Source of the DNA: an uncultured Lacinutrix sp.
Lineage (GTDB): Bacteria > Bacteroidota > Bacteroidia > Flavobacteriales > Flavobacteriaceae
Reading direction: 5' to 3'
DNA length: 34,250 nt
NCBI RefSeq assembly: GCF_947500325.1
Contig: NZ_CANMRQ010000030.1
Coordinates: 1-34,250, forward strand
A program made the position numbers and the translations under genes. Below, in pieces: positions 1 through 7,277 of the stretch; position 1 is the stretch's first letter, and each line of letters begins with the position of its first letter. The notes under the pieces were generated by a model that saw only the letters and a list, made by a program, of their open reading frames with translations, did no database searches and was not told the origin of the DNA.

Positions 1-28
1 AAGTAATCCTTTTAAAAATGATTTGCGT

Positions 29-55
29 TAATCAAGCTTGCTTGAGATTATTTTT
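29..55 (+). terminator. possible intrinsic terminator of an upstream gene
   Basis: Arms at 29-37 and 40-50 pair with a 2-nt bulge (outer TAATC with GATTA, inner AAGC with GCTT) and are followed by five T. It would end a + strand transcript entering from the left. The stem is short and bulged, so the call is tentative. The rest of 1-331 holds no credible gene; its right end is the promoter and operator of the first lyase. Confidence 0.35.
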
Positions 56-270
56 ATCAGCGTTTTCTTTTATCAAAGCGGGGTTTTGTGGGTTGCAAAG
101 TAAAATGAAGTTGCCCTTCTTAATAATAATTTGTAAAAACCAGTTTACCTAAGTTTTATAGCTCTTTATGCTGCTAAAAAAACTCATCTTCTTAGTCAAT
201 AGTATAGGTTTAATACTATTAAAATCACTCTTATTTATATTTAATCATTAAGAAAAATAAGCGCTTTATT

Positions 271-299
271 TTGATTTTAATTATATATTACTATATTTG
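271..299 (+). promoter_or_regulatory. promoter of the first PL7 lyase gene
   Basis: A Bacteroidota-type -7 element TATATTTG (292-299, consensus TAnnTTTG) lies 18 nt downstream of a TTG (271-273) that fits the -33 element. The last bases of the -7 box are also the first bases of the double operator at 297-321. The ATG at 332 leaves a leader of only about 25 nt. The arrangement is seen directly; promoter activity is inferred from the known Bacteroidota consensus. Confidence 0.7.
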
Positions 300-321
300 G
301 TAAACCAGATTGGTTAACCAA
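297..321. promoter_or_regulatory. double GntR/FadR-type operator, lyase promoter
   Basis: Two boxes, TGGTAAACCA (298-307) and the perfect palindrome TGGTTAACCA (311-320), have centres 13 bp apart. This matches the TGGTnnACCA type of site bound by FadR-subfamily GntR regulators such as UxuR/ExuR. A regulator bound here would cover the promoter -7 element and the start site, so repression is the simplest reading. The same pair, in reverse order with the same spacing, precedes susC at 3980-4004. The likely ligand protein is the GntR regulator at 10836-11537. Confidence 0.7.
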
Positions 322-331
322 TTTTTATATA

Positions 332-1252
332 ATGATAAAATATAAAATAATATATGTGTGTTTGCTTTTAGTATTATGCGCATGCAATAGTAAAGAAGAT
401 CCAGTGTCATTAGATTCAGGGTCAACAACAAATAACAATCCAAATGTAAGTGATGACAATCTACCACCTATTACATATGCAGATATAGATTTTTCGAACT
501 GGAAAGTTACTCTGCCAGTAGACGAAAATAATAATGGGAGTCCAGACGAATACCAACCAGCAGATTTGATTAATAATGGTTATAAAACCAATGCGGCAAT
601 ACAACCTTATATGTATGATGATGCTGAAGATTCTTCGTTAGTGTTTTATACCTATCCAGAAACTTCAACGACTAATAGCTTATATTCTAGAACAGAATTG
701 AGAGAATTAATAAACCCATCAAATTCTAGAGAAAACTGGACATTAGCTGAAGGTGGAGAAATGAGTGGAAGACTAAAAGTTGCATCAATCTCTGAAAATA
801 ATGAGTCTAGTGATGACTACCATAAAGTTATTGTTATGCAAATTCATGGAATTATTTCTGAAGAAGATATGGAGATTCATGGTTTTTCATCAAATAATGG
901 CCCGCCATTAATAAAGATCTATTGGAAAGATGGTTTTGTTTGGTGTCATAAAAAGTCTCTAATAAATGAAAGTACAGACGGAGATGATTTATTAGAAACT
1001 TCTAATAATACATGGACAGACATAAAGGTTAATTTGGGTTATGTTGGTTTTGATGCTTTTGATTTTAGAATAAAAGCTTCAGATGCTAGAATAGAAGTTC
1101 AGCTTAACGATGAAAATGCATACATATACGAGGATGTTAGTTTAGATAAATGGCCGTATGAAAACTACTTTAAGGCTGGTAACTATTTAACTACAACTCA
1201 TGCTGATGCATTTTCTTATGTAAAATATTATAATTTAAATGTCGTGCATTAA
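332..1252 (+). CDS. PL7 alginate lyase, lipoprotein
   Basis: A predicted alginate lyase that cleaves 4-linked uronic acid chains by beta-elimination, giving unsaturated ends. The 306-residue protein starts with a lipoprotein signal (lipobox LCAC, Cys18) and an acidic, Ser/Asn-rich linker to about residue 50; the single Alginate_lyase2 (PF08787) jelly-roll domain fills the rest. The three PL7 signatures are present: RTELRE at 120-125, QIHG at 170-173 and YFKAGNY at 279-285, giving the expected Arg, Gln, His and Tyr active-site residues. QIH rather than QVH is usually linked to activity on G-containing blocks, but specificity cannot be fixed here. The KIYWKDG segment and overall length resemble PL7 subfamily 5 enzymes. 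It is first in a block with the two-domain lyase and kdgF, directly behind a double operator, and is probably exposed on the outer membrane. Confidence 0.9.
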   Translation: MIKYKIIYVCLLLVLCACNSKEDPVSLDSGSTTNNNPNVSDDNLPPITYADIDFSNWKVTLPVDENNNGSPDEYQPADLINNGYKTNAAIQPYMYDDAEDSSLVFYTYPETSTTNSLYSRTELRELINPSNSRENWTLAEGGEMSGRLKVASISENNESSDDYHKVIVMQIHGIISEEDMEIHGFSSNNGPPLIKIYWKDGFVWCHKKSLINESTDGDDLLETSNNTWTDIKVNLGYVGFDAFDFRIKASDARIEVQLNDENAYIYEDVSLDKWPYENYFKAGNYLTTTHADAFSYVKYYNLNVVH

Positions 1253-1275
1253 AACTAACTATTAATCTATAAATT

Positions 1276-1356
1276 ATGAAAACAAAATTATTTTTTATTC
1301 TTACACTCACAGTTAACTTAATCTGTCTAGCTTATGTATTGGTCAGTATATGTTAA
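1276..1356 (+). CDS. small hydrophobic ORF or gene remnant (26 aa)
   Basis: A 26-codon frame just after the PL7 gene starts MKTKLFFILTLTVNLICLAY and ends in a short hydrophobic stretch and TAA. It looks exactly like the signal peptide of a flavobacterial exported protein, and its AT-rich start context resembles the neighbouring gene starts. No continuation was recognised in the remaining 120 nt before the next gene. It is either a decayed start of a lost exported gene or a small membrane peptide. Translation is unproven. Confidence 0.3.
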   Translation: MKTKLFFILTLTVNLICLAYVLVSIC

Positions 1357-1476
1357 GAATTAATTCGGTAAACAGAAACAGTATTAGTAAAAAGATAATA
1401 ATTGAGTAATTTAAAATAATACAGAAACACTGGTAGTTGCTTTATTACTTTAAAAATAAACGAAATATCCTAAAAC

Positions 1477-3516
1477 ATGAAATTCAAAACTTTTAAATTA
1501 ATTTTTGCCTATTATACATTTATTATTCTACTATTTAATAGTTGTAATGATAACAAAAAGCAAAATTATAATAATGAAAAGGTAGCTATTGTTGGAAATG
1601 CAAATGACGTAATTCCTTTTTTTCAACATTGGAATTTAATTTTAGGAGATGGATCTAATGTTGGTCAAGCAATTGATTATGAAAATAAAAATTTCTTCTA
1701 TACAGCGAAAGATAATAATACAGATTGGGTAGTATTTAAAACGCCAAATGCAGGAAATACTCATGGTACTTCAAATAATACAAGGACTGAGCTGGCTCAA
1801 TTAAAAAAGTGGTCACCAATGTCCGATGCAAAAATGAACGCTACCCTTAAAGTAATGAATGTGGCAACCACTGGAGATGCAAGAGTTGCTTCAACTTACT
1901 CCGTAGTTGTTGGTCAAATCCATAGCGCAGATGGACATGAGAACGAACCTCTAAAAATATTTTATAAAAAATTCCCAGGTCATACCAAAGGTTCAGTCTT
2001 TTGGAATTATGAAATAAATACCAAAGGAGATGATAATTCTGGAAGATGGGATTATTCCTATCCTATTTGGGGATATGATTTTTCTGTTGTTGGGACTAAT
2101 GAAGGAAACTATCCACAAGAACCAAAAGACGGGATTGCTTTAGGTGAAGAATTTAGTTATGAAGTAGAGATTAAGAACGGTATAATGTATCTTAAATTTA
2201 CTAGTGAAGGACATGAAACCAAAACATTTACTAAAAATCTTATGTCTTCTGAATATACAAAACGTTCAGATATGCCAGAACAAGTCAAGGATTTATTTGT
2301 GCCTATAGGTCAGGATGGTGTAGAACGTGAAAATGCTTATACAGATGAAGGTCTCTTTTTTAAACTTGGTTGCTATAATCAAACTAACGGAAAAGACCCA
2401 AAAGTAAATAAAGTCTGGTGTTCTGGCGCAGAGACCCATGGTGGTGATATTCAAAAGCAATACGCAGATGGTAATTATGCCGAAGTATGGTTTAAAACGG
2501 CAAATATAGAGATTAGTGATGATGCTATTTCTAATGTAGGATATTTTCAAGCTAATGATGGTTTGAGTAAAAAAACAGTTTATCCAAGTGAAGTGATACC
2601 TTTTATGGATAAGTTTAAAATGCTAATGGGAGATGGGACTAATGTTGAAGATCTAGTTGATTTTGAACATAAAGATTTTTTCTATAGTGTAATTGATGGT
2701 ACTAGACGTTGGGTAGTATATAAGACTCCAAATTCTGGAGTTACTTCAAAGAATTCAAGTAATACAAGAACAGAGTTACATGAAAAAAGAGATTGGACTC
2801 CAGAACAAGGAGGTAGATTAACAGGGACTTGTAAAGTTATGCAGGTTTCCATTTCTGGTGATGCTAGAGTTGCTGCGTCTTACTCAACTGTGGTTGGGCA
2901 AATTCATAGTGGCGAAGGGCATGAAAATGAGCCTTTTAAATTATTTTATAAGAAGTTTCCAGGCCATACAAAAGGATCCGTTTTTTGGAATTATGAAATA
3001 AATACTGCGGGTGATGATAATTCTGGTAGATGGGATTATTCCACCGCAGTTTGGGGTAACGATATGTCTGTTATTGGAACAAGTAAAAATGATTATCCTT
3101 CAGAACCAAAAGATGGTATAGAACTAGGTGAAGAATTTAGTTATGAAGTGAATGTATACAAAGGTATTATGTATTTAACATTCAAAAGTGAAGGTCATAA
3201 AACAAGAACATTTACTAAAAATCTAATCGAATCTGAATATGTAAATAAATCAGACATACCAGCACAAGTCAAGAAATTGTTTGTACCTATAGGGCAGGAC
3301 GGAACAGAAAGAGCTACTGCTTATGCAGGAGAATTGGGTTACTTCAAACAAGGAGCTTACAATCAAACAAATGGAAAAAGTCCAGAAAAAAATATGGTTT
3401 GGTGTGCAGGTGCAGAAACTTTTGGAGGCGATATCGCTAAACAATATAAAAATGGCTGTTATACAGAAGTCTGGTTTAGAGAAGCAACGGTTGGTCCTGG
3501 TGTTCCTCAAAAGTAA
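1477..3516 (+). CDS. two-domain alginate lyase lipoprotein (PL7/PL18-like tandem)
   Basis: A 679-residue predicted alginate lyase with two complete catalytic domains in one chain. After a signal II peptide (FNSC, Cys23) come domain 1 (about 45-346) and domain 2 (about 373-674), offset by exactly 328 residues at the motifs. RTEL is at 103-106 and 431-434, QIH at 147-149 and 475-477, and the C-terminal motif is FFKLGCYNQ (294-302) versus YFKQGAYNQ (622-630). The Arg, Gln, His, Lys and final Tyr thought to form the PL7 active site are kept in both, so both may be active. The long GHENEP...GSVFWNYEINT block resembles PL18/PL7 enzymes of Alteromonas and Pseudoalteromonas; I cannot separate the two families by eye. 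The halves are about two thirds identical, implying an internal duplication. It is 55 nt upstream of kdgF and probably surface-anchored. Confidence 0.88.
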   Translation: MKFKTFKLIFAYYTFIILLFNSCNDNKKQNYNNEKVAIVGNANDVIPFFQHWNLILGDGSNVGQAIDYENKNFFYTAKDNNTDWVVFKTPNAGNTHGTSNNTRTELAQLKKWSPMSDAKMNATLKVMNVATTGDARVASTYSVVVGQIHSADGHENEPLKIFYKKFPGHTKGSVFWNYEINTKGDDNSGRWDYSYPIWGYDFSVVGTNEGNYPQEPKDGIALGEEFSYEVEIKNGIMYLKFTSEGHETKTFTKNLMSSEYTKRSDMPEQVKDLFVPIGQDGVERENAYTDEGLFFKLGCYNQTNGKDPKVNKVWCSGAETHGGDIQKQYADGNYAEVWFKTANIEISDDAISNVGYFQANDGLSKKTVYPSEVIPFMDKFKMLMGDGTNVEDLVDFEHKDFFYSVIDGTRRWVVYKTPNSGVTSKNSSNTRTELHEKRDWTPEQGGRLTGTCKVMQVSISGDARVAASYSTVVGQIHSGEGHENEPFKLFYKKFPGHTKGSVFWNYEINTAGDDNSGRWDYSTAVWGNDMSVIGTSKNDYPSEPKDGIELGEEFSYEVNVYKGIMYLTFKSEGHKTRTFTKNLIESEYVNKSDIPAQVKKLFVPIGQDGTERATAYAGELGYFKQGAYNQTNGKSPEKNMVWCAGAETFGGDIAKQYKNGCYTEVWFREATVGPGVPQK

Positions 3517-3571
3517 GCTTTATTACAAGTTATTAATGGTCGATTTTTAAACTTATTAAATAATATATTAT

Positions 3572-3919
3572 ATGAAAACATTTGGAGCAAGTCAAGAATT
3601 TATATTAGACAAAGACCTAGAATGGGAGGTTGTAGGCGAAGGAGTAAAAAGAAAGATTATGGGCTATGATGATAAGATTATGTTAGTTAAAGTATACTTT
3701 GACAAAGGAGGTATTGGATATAAACACGAACATTACCATAGTCAAGTAACTTACGTAGAAAGTGGTGTATTTGAATTTTCGATAGGTAAAGAAACTAAAA
3801 TAGTAAAAGGAGGAGATACCGTTTATATTCCACCACATGTACTACATGGGGCAGTTTGTACTCAAGCAGGAATACTTATAGATGTCTTTAGTCCTATTCG
3901 TGAGGATTTTATGGAATAA
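3572..3919 (+). CDS. kdgF: cupin KdgF, uronate linearisation
   Basis: A 115-residue single-domain cupin matching KdgF, which converts the 4,5-unsaturated monouronates released by alginate or pectin lyases into the linear ketouronate (DEH for alginate). The metal site is visible as HEHYHSQ (His52, His54, Gln58) with a second-motif His92 in PPHVLHG, the spacing known for KdgF. There is no signal peptide, so it acts in the cytoplasm. It follows the two-domain lyase by 55 nt and is probably co-transcribed with it from the promoter at 271-299. The length is normal for the family. It links extracellular depolymerisation to the DEH reductase at 13063. Confidence 0.9.
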   Translation: MKTFGASQEFILDKDLEWEVVGEGVKRKIMGYDDKIMLVKVYFDKGGIGYKHEHYHSQVTYVESGVFEFSIGKETKIVKGGDTVYIPPHVLHGAVCTQAGILIDVFSPIREDFME

Positions 3920-3952
3920 ATCTTAATTAATTGCATTATTCTCAATATAATG

Positions 3953-3982
3953 TTGTTATTAAATTTTTTTTGCATATATTTG
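3953..3982 (+). promoter_or_regulatory. promoter of the susC operon
   Basis: TTG at 3953-3955 and TATATTTG at 3975-3982 are separated by 19 nt, the preferred -33/-7 spacing of Bacteroidota promoters. The -7 octamer is identical to that at 292-299 and again runs into the operator. Initiation just downstream would give a leader of about 190 nt to susC, containing the hairpins at 4020-4088. Confidence 0.7.
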
Positions 3983-4004
3983 GTTAACCAGTTTGGTAAA
4001 CCAA
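3980..4004. promoter_or_regulatory. double GntR/FadR-type operator, susC promoter
   Basis: TGGTTAACCA (3981-3990) and TGGTAAACCA (3994-4003) have centres 13 bp apart. The two box types and spacing equal those at 297-321, but in the opposite order, as expected if the unit is read on the other strand. It overlaps the end of the -7 element. Binding by the GntR protein at 10836-11537 is inferred from family knowledge and linkage. Confidence 0.7.
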
Positions 4005-4019
4005 TTTATTGGTAAAGTA

Positions 4020-4047
4020 AAAAGGACAGATGCACACCTGTCCTTTT
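4020..4047 (+). promoter_or_regulatory. terminator-like hairpin in susC leader
   Basis: AAAAGGACAG (4020-4029) pairs perfectly with CTGTCCTTTT (4038-4047) around the 8-nt loop ATGCACAC. It lies downstream of the promoter and operator, inside the predicted transcript, so it may be an attenuator rather than the kdgF terminator. The hairpin at 11549-11576 has the same stem and loop lengths and the same TGCACA in its loop, but an unrelated stem sequence. Confidence 0.6.
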
Positions 4048-4051
4048 AAAA

Positions 4052-4119
4052 ATACTTCTTTGGAGGGAAGTATAATGCTTATTAGCATAAGACGTAAAGA
4101 TAATAAAGAAAAATTACTT
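4052..4119 (+). promoter_or_regulatory. conserved GGAGGG leader element upstream of susC
   Basis: ATACTTC (4052-4058) can pair with GAAGTAT (4067-4073), placing GGAGG in the loop. A second hairpin, ATGCT/AGCAT (4075-4079 and 4084-4088), follows, and TTACTT at 4114-4119 offers an alternative partner for AAGTA. The stretch TTGGAGGGAAGTA (4060-4072) is identical to 11597-11609 in the transporter leader, and both copies have a small hairpin ending TTAGCATAA. An RNA-level function is inferred. Confidence 0.5.
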
Positions 4120-4143
4120 GCGGAAATTATGTTTTTAAGTTAA
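4075..4143 (+). CDS. possible 22-aa leader peptide upstream of susC
   Basis: An ATG at 4075 lies 7 nt after GGAGGG, an ideal Shine-Dalgarno arrangement that no protein-coding gene in this window shows. The frame encodes MLISIRRKDNKEKLLAEIMF plus two residues and stops at 4143, 37 nt before susC. It overlaps the conserved leader hairpins. The second copy of the leader element (near 11599) has no ATG at this place, which argues against a conserved peptide. Translation is unproven. Confidence 0.25.
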   Translation: MLISIRRKDNKEKLLAEIMFLS

Positions 4144-4180
4144 GTCAATCTATTAACTAACAAAAATTTAAAAACTAATT

Positions 4181-7100
4181 ATGAATTTAAAAGCTAAGTC
4201 GGCATTATTTGTAATACTCTTTATGTGTATTTCAGCTTTTGCTCAAGAGAACTTTACATTAAAAGGTCAGGTGGTGTCATCGGAAGATGATCTGCCTATG
4301 CCAGGAGTTAATGTAGTTGCTGTAAGTACCAATAATGGGACAACTACAGATTTTGACGGAAATTTTGAGATTAACGTTAAAGAAGGGGATGTGCTTAAGT
4401 TTTCCTACATTGGATATGTAACACAACTTATTCCAGTTAAAAAAGAGAATACACTAGCAGTAGCATTAGTAGAAGATGCTAATAAGCTAGAAGAGGTAGT
4501 TGTAATAGGTTATGGTACTCAGAAAAGAGGGAATATTACAGGGGCAATTTCTAAAATAAAGAATGATGATTTAGATCAAATTGCTGTCCCTAGAGTTGAT
4601 GAAGCCTTAGTTGGACAAGTCTCTGGTGTTACAGTAGCTGCAACAGAAGGAGAAGCAGGATCTGCTCCAACAATTCGAATTCGTGGTACAGGATCTATAT
4701 CTGGAAGTTCAGATCCAGTAATTGTTGTTGACGGTTTAGTAGTTGATAATGATTTTTTGGGATCTTTTGATATGAATGACGTAGAGTCTTTTGAAGTGTT
4801 AAAAGATGCATCGTCAACTGCTATATATGGAGCAAGAGGAGCAAATGGAGTAATTATAATAACAACTAAGAGTGGTAAAGATGGAGCGACTAAGTTTAGT
4901 TATAATACTTTTACTGGGTTTAAGGAAGCAAGACAAAGTGAAGACTATTATTTTACTGTAGCCGAAACAGCAGCGGCAGAAAGAGCAGCAACTGGAACAA
5001 TTTCAGATAGAACAAGAGTAAAACAATTAATAGGCGTAGATAGAGATTGGCAAGATGTTATTTTTGAAGGCGGTACCATTAATAGTCATTCTTTTGCTGC
5101 CAGAGGTGGAAGCGAAACTACAAAATTTAGTACATCATTAAACTATGTTCATGATGAAGGTGTTTTATTGACTGATGATTATAAAAAATATTCAATTAGA
5201 GCTAAGTTAAGCACAAAATTAAATGATAAGTTTTCTGTTGGATTAAATATTTCTCCTACATATACCAATAGAAGACGTTTTGATGGGTCTACACATGATA
5301 TTTTAAGACAAACACCTTGGTTGCCTTTATACTTAGATGAGAATACTATTCAATATGTAAATAGACTTAGAGATGGTGGCAAATATGCTAATGCTCAAAT
5401 TGGTGATTATGCTGTGCAACGTATGTTTGATGATTACGATTTAACAACTATGACACCTATAGAATCTGGCGGAACAGATATTAGTAATACATCTAATACA
5501 AATCCAGCAGCTAAAGTTCTTGAGCGTGATCGTAACGACTATAAATTTAAAGTTGCAGGAAGCTTTTTTGCAAAATATAAAATTATAGATGGCTTATCTT
5601 TTAAAACAACTGTTTCTGGAGATTATCAAAATACAAAAAGAGACCGTTGGCAAGGCGTACAAGCTAGTAGAAATGGAGCAGATGCAACACAGTTAGATCA
5701 ATCTACAACTAACAGAGTTCATATGGTTACAGATAATATTTTTACTTATGATAAATCATTTGGAAATCATGAGGTAAATGCAATTGCAGGTTTCTCGGCC
5801 GAAAAATGGGATACTACATTTGAAAGTGTAACAGGTGCTGGTTACGATAGCGATTTAGTACAGACTATTACTGCAGCAGATCCTTTAACTGTAGTTGGTC
5901 AATCTTTTGAATATCCAGAAAGATTATTGTCTTATTTAGGTAGAATTAACTATGCATATGATAATAAGTATCTGGTATCTGTAAGTTTTAGACGAGATGG
6001 TTTTTCTAGGTTTGGACAAAATTCAAAATACGCTAATTTTCCAGCGGCATCTGCAGGTTGGATAGTTAGCAATGAGGAGTTTATGAGCGAAAGCAATGTT
6101 GTTAATAATTTAAAATTAAGAATGAGTTATGGTACAGCTGGAAATCCGAATTTAGATTCAGGAAATGTTTTAATTGATGCCTTTCCATATTTATCATTAT
6201 TGCAATCTTCAACAGCTGTAGTAGATGGAAGTGTTGAGAGTGGCTTCAATCCAATAAACATTTCTAACCCAGATTTAGCTTGGGAACGTTCTATAGAAAT
6301 TAATCCAGGTATTGATTTTGGTTTGTTCAATAATATTGTAACAGGTTCTTTTGATTATTATAAACGAACAAGTGACCAATTATTAATAGATAATCCTATA
6401 TCTGTAACAACAGGTTTCGATAGTGCTTTAATTAATATAGGTGAAGTTCAAAATAGTGGTTTTGAAATAGAATTAAGAACTCGAAATATTAGTAAAGAGA
6501 AATTTAGATGGAGTACTACTATTCTGGCTTCTAGAAATAAAAATGAATTAATTGATTTTGCAGACTCTAATGGGCAAATTCAAAATGTAGATTCAAAAAG
6601 GGCAGCAGAATGGATTAATCTAGTAGGGAATCCAATATCATCTTACTATGGTTGGGTTGTAGATAGTGATATTCCTTTAGAATACATTAATAATCCATAT
6701 CATCCAGTTGGAGGTCAAGCACAAGATGTTTACGTAAAAGATTTAAATGGCGATGGAGTTATTGATGATGATGATAAAACTATTTTAGGAGATCCTTATC
6801 CAGATTTTATATGGAGTTTAACAAATGATTTTAAAGTAGGAGCCTTCGATTTAAGTTTTATGTTTCAAGGAAGTCATGGAGCAGAGATTAGAAATATGGG
6901 AGATCAATATTTATTTAATCATTTTAATAGTTCTCAGGATTTTGATACGGCAACAACGCCTAACCAAGGATTTATAAAACAAAAAATCTTTACAAATGAT
7001 ATTATACAAGATGCTTCATATGTAGCATTAAGAAATGTAAATATTGGCTATAGTTTACCAAGTAGATTAGCATCAAAATTAAAACTATCTAGAGCTAGGC

Positions 7101-7261
7101 TTTATGCTTCAGGAACTAATCTATTATATTTTACCGCAAGTGATTATACAGGTTTTAATCCAGAATCTATTAATAATACAAGTCCAACTACTTATGGTTA
7201 CCAAAGAGCTGGTTCGCCAATTCAACAAACTGTAACATTAGGATTAAATTTAGAATTTTAA
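4181..7261 (+). CDS. susC: SusC-like TonB-dependent alginate oligomer transporter
   Basis: A 1026-residue outer-membrane importer, predicted to take up alginate oligosaccharides using TonB energy. A signal peptide (cleavage after AFA, residue 21) is followed by a carboxypeptidase-regulatory-like domain (about 27-98), the TonB box EEVVVIGYG (104-112), the plug (about 115-230, with VLKDASSTAIYGARGANGV) and a beta-barrel to the terminal LNLEF, which has the C-terminal Phe used for outer-membrane insertion. There is no N-terminal STN domain, so signalling through a FecR-type anti-sigma factor is not expected. It is the first gene of a tight operon with susD (16 nt gap), a glycan-binding lipoprotein and a PL7 lyase. 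Substrate is assigned from context. Its leader carries a double operator and structured elements. Confidence 0.95.
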   Translation: MNLKAKSALFVILFMCISAFAQENFTLKGQVVSSEDDLPMPGVNVVAVSTNNGTTTDFDGNFEINVKEGDVLKFSYIGYVTQLIPVKKENTLAVALVEDANKLEEVVVIGYGTQKRGNITGAISKIKNDDLDQIAVPRVDEALVGQVSGVTVAATEGEAGSAPTIRIRGTGSISGSSDPVIVVDGLVVDNDFLGSFDMNDVESFEVLKDASSTAIYGARGANGVIIITTKSGKDGATKFSYNTFTGFKEARQSEDYYFTVAETAAAERAATGTISDRTRVKQLIGVDRDWQDVIFEGGTINSHSFAARGGSETTKFSTSLNYVHDEGVLLTDDYKKYSIRAKLSTKLNDKFSVGLNISPTYTNRRRFDGSTHDILRQTPWLPLYLDENTIQYVNRLRDGGKYANAQIGDYAVQRMFDDYDLTTMTPIESGGTDISNTSNTNPAAKVLERDRNDYKFKVAGSFFAKYKIIDGLSFKTTVSGDYQNTKRDRWQGVQASRNGADATQLDQSTTNRVHMVTDNIFTYDKSFGNHEVNAIAGFSAEKWDTTFESVTGAGYDSDLVQTITAADPLTVVGQSFEYPERLLSYLGRINYAYDNKYLVSVSFRRDGFSRFGQNSKYANFPAASAGWIVSNEEFMSESNVVNNLKLRMSYGTAGNPNLDSGNVLIDAFPYLSLLQSSTAVVDGSVESGFNPINISNPDLAWERSIEINPGIDFGLFNNIVTGSFDYYKRTSDQLLIDNPISVTTGFDSALINIGEVQNSGFEIELRTRNISKEKFRWSTTILASRNKNELIDFADSNGQIQNVDSKRAAEWINLVGNPISSYYGWVVDSDIPLEYINNPYHPVGGQAQDVYVKDLNGDGVIDDDDKTILGDPYPDFIWSLTNDFKVGAFDLSFMFQGSHGAEIRNMGDQYLFNHFNSSQDFDTATTPNQGFIKQKIFTNDIIQDASYVALRNVNIGYSLPSRLASKLKLSRARLYASGTNLLYFTASDYTGFNPESINNTSPTTYGYQRAGSPIQQTVTLGLNLEF

Positions 7262-7277
7262 TTAAACAACAACTAAA

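Noticed and set aside
1366-1375. CGGTAAACAG, resembling a GntR box upstream of the two-domain lyase
   Set aside because: Only 7 of 10 positions match TGGTAAACCA, there is no second box at 13 bp and no TAnnTTTG element beside it.
2293-3510. Two open frames on the - strand (2293-2550 and 3250-3510) at matching places in the lyase repeats
   Set aside because: They are antisense to equivalent parts of the duplicated lyase domains, so their similarity simply reflects the duplication; they lack gene-like starts and any recognisable domain.
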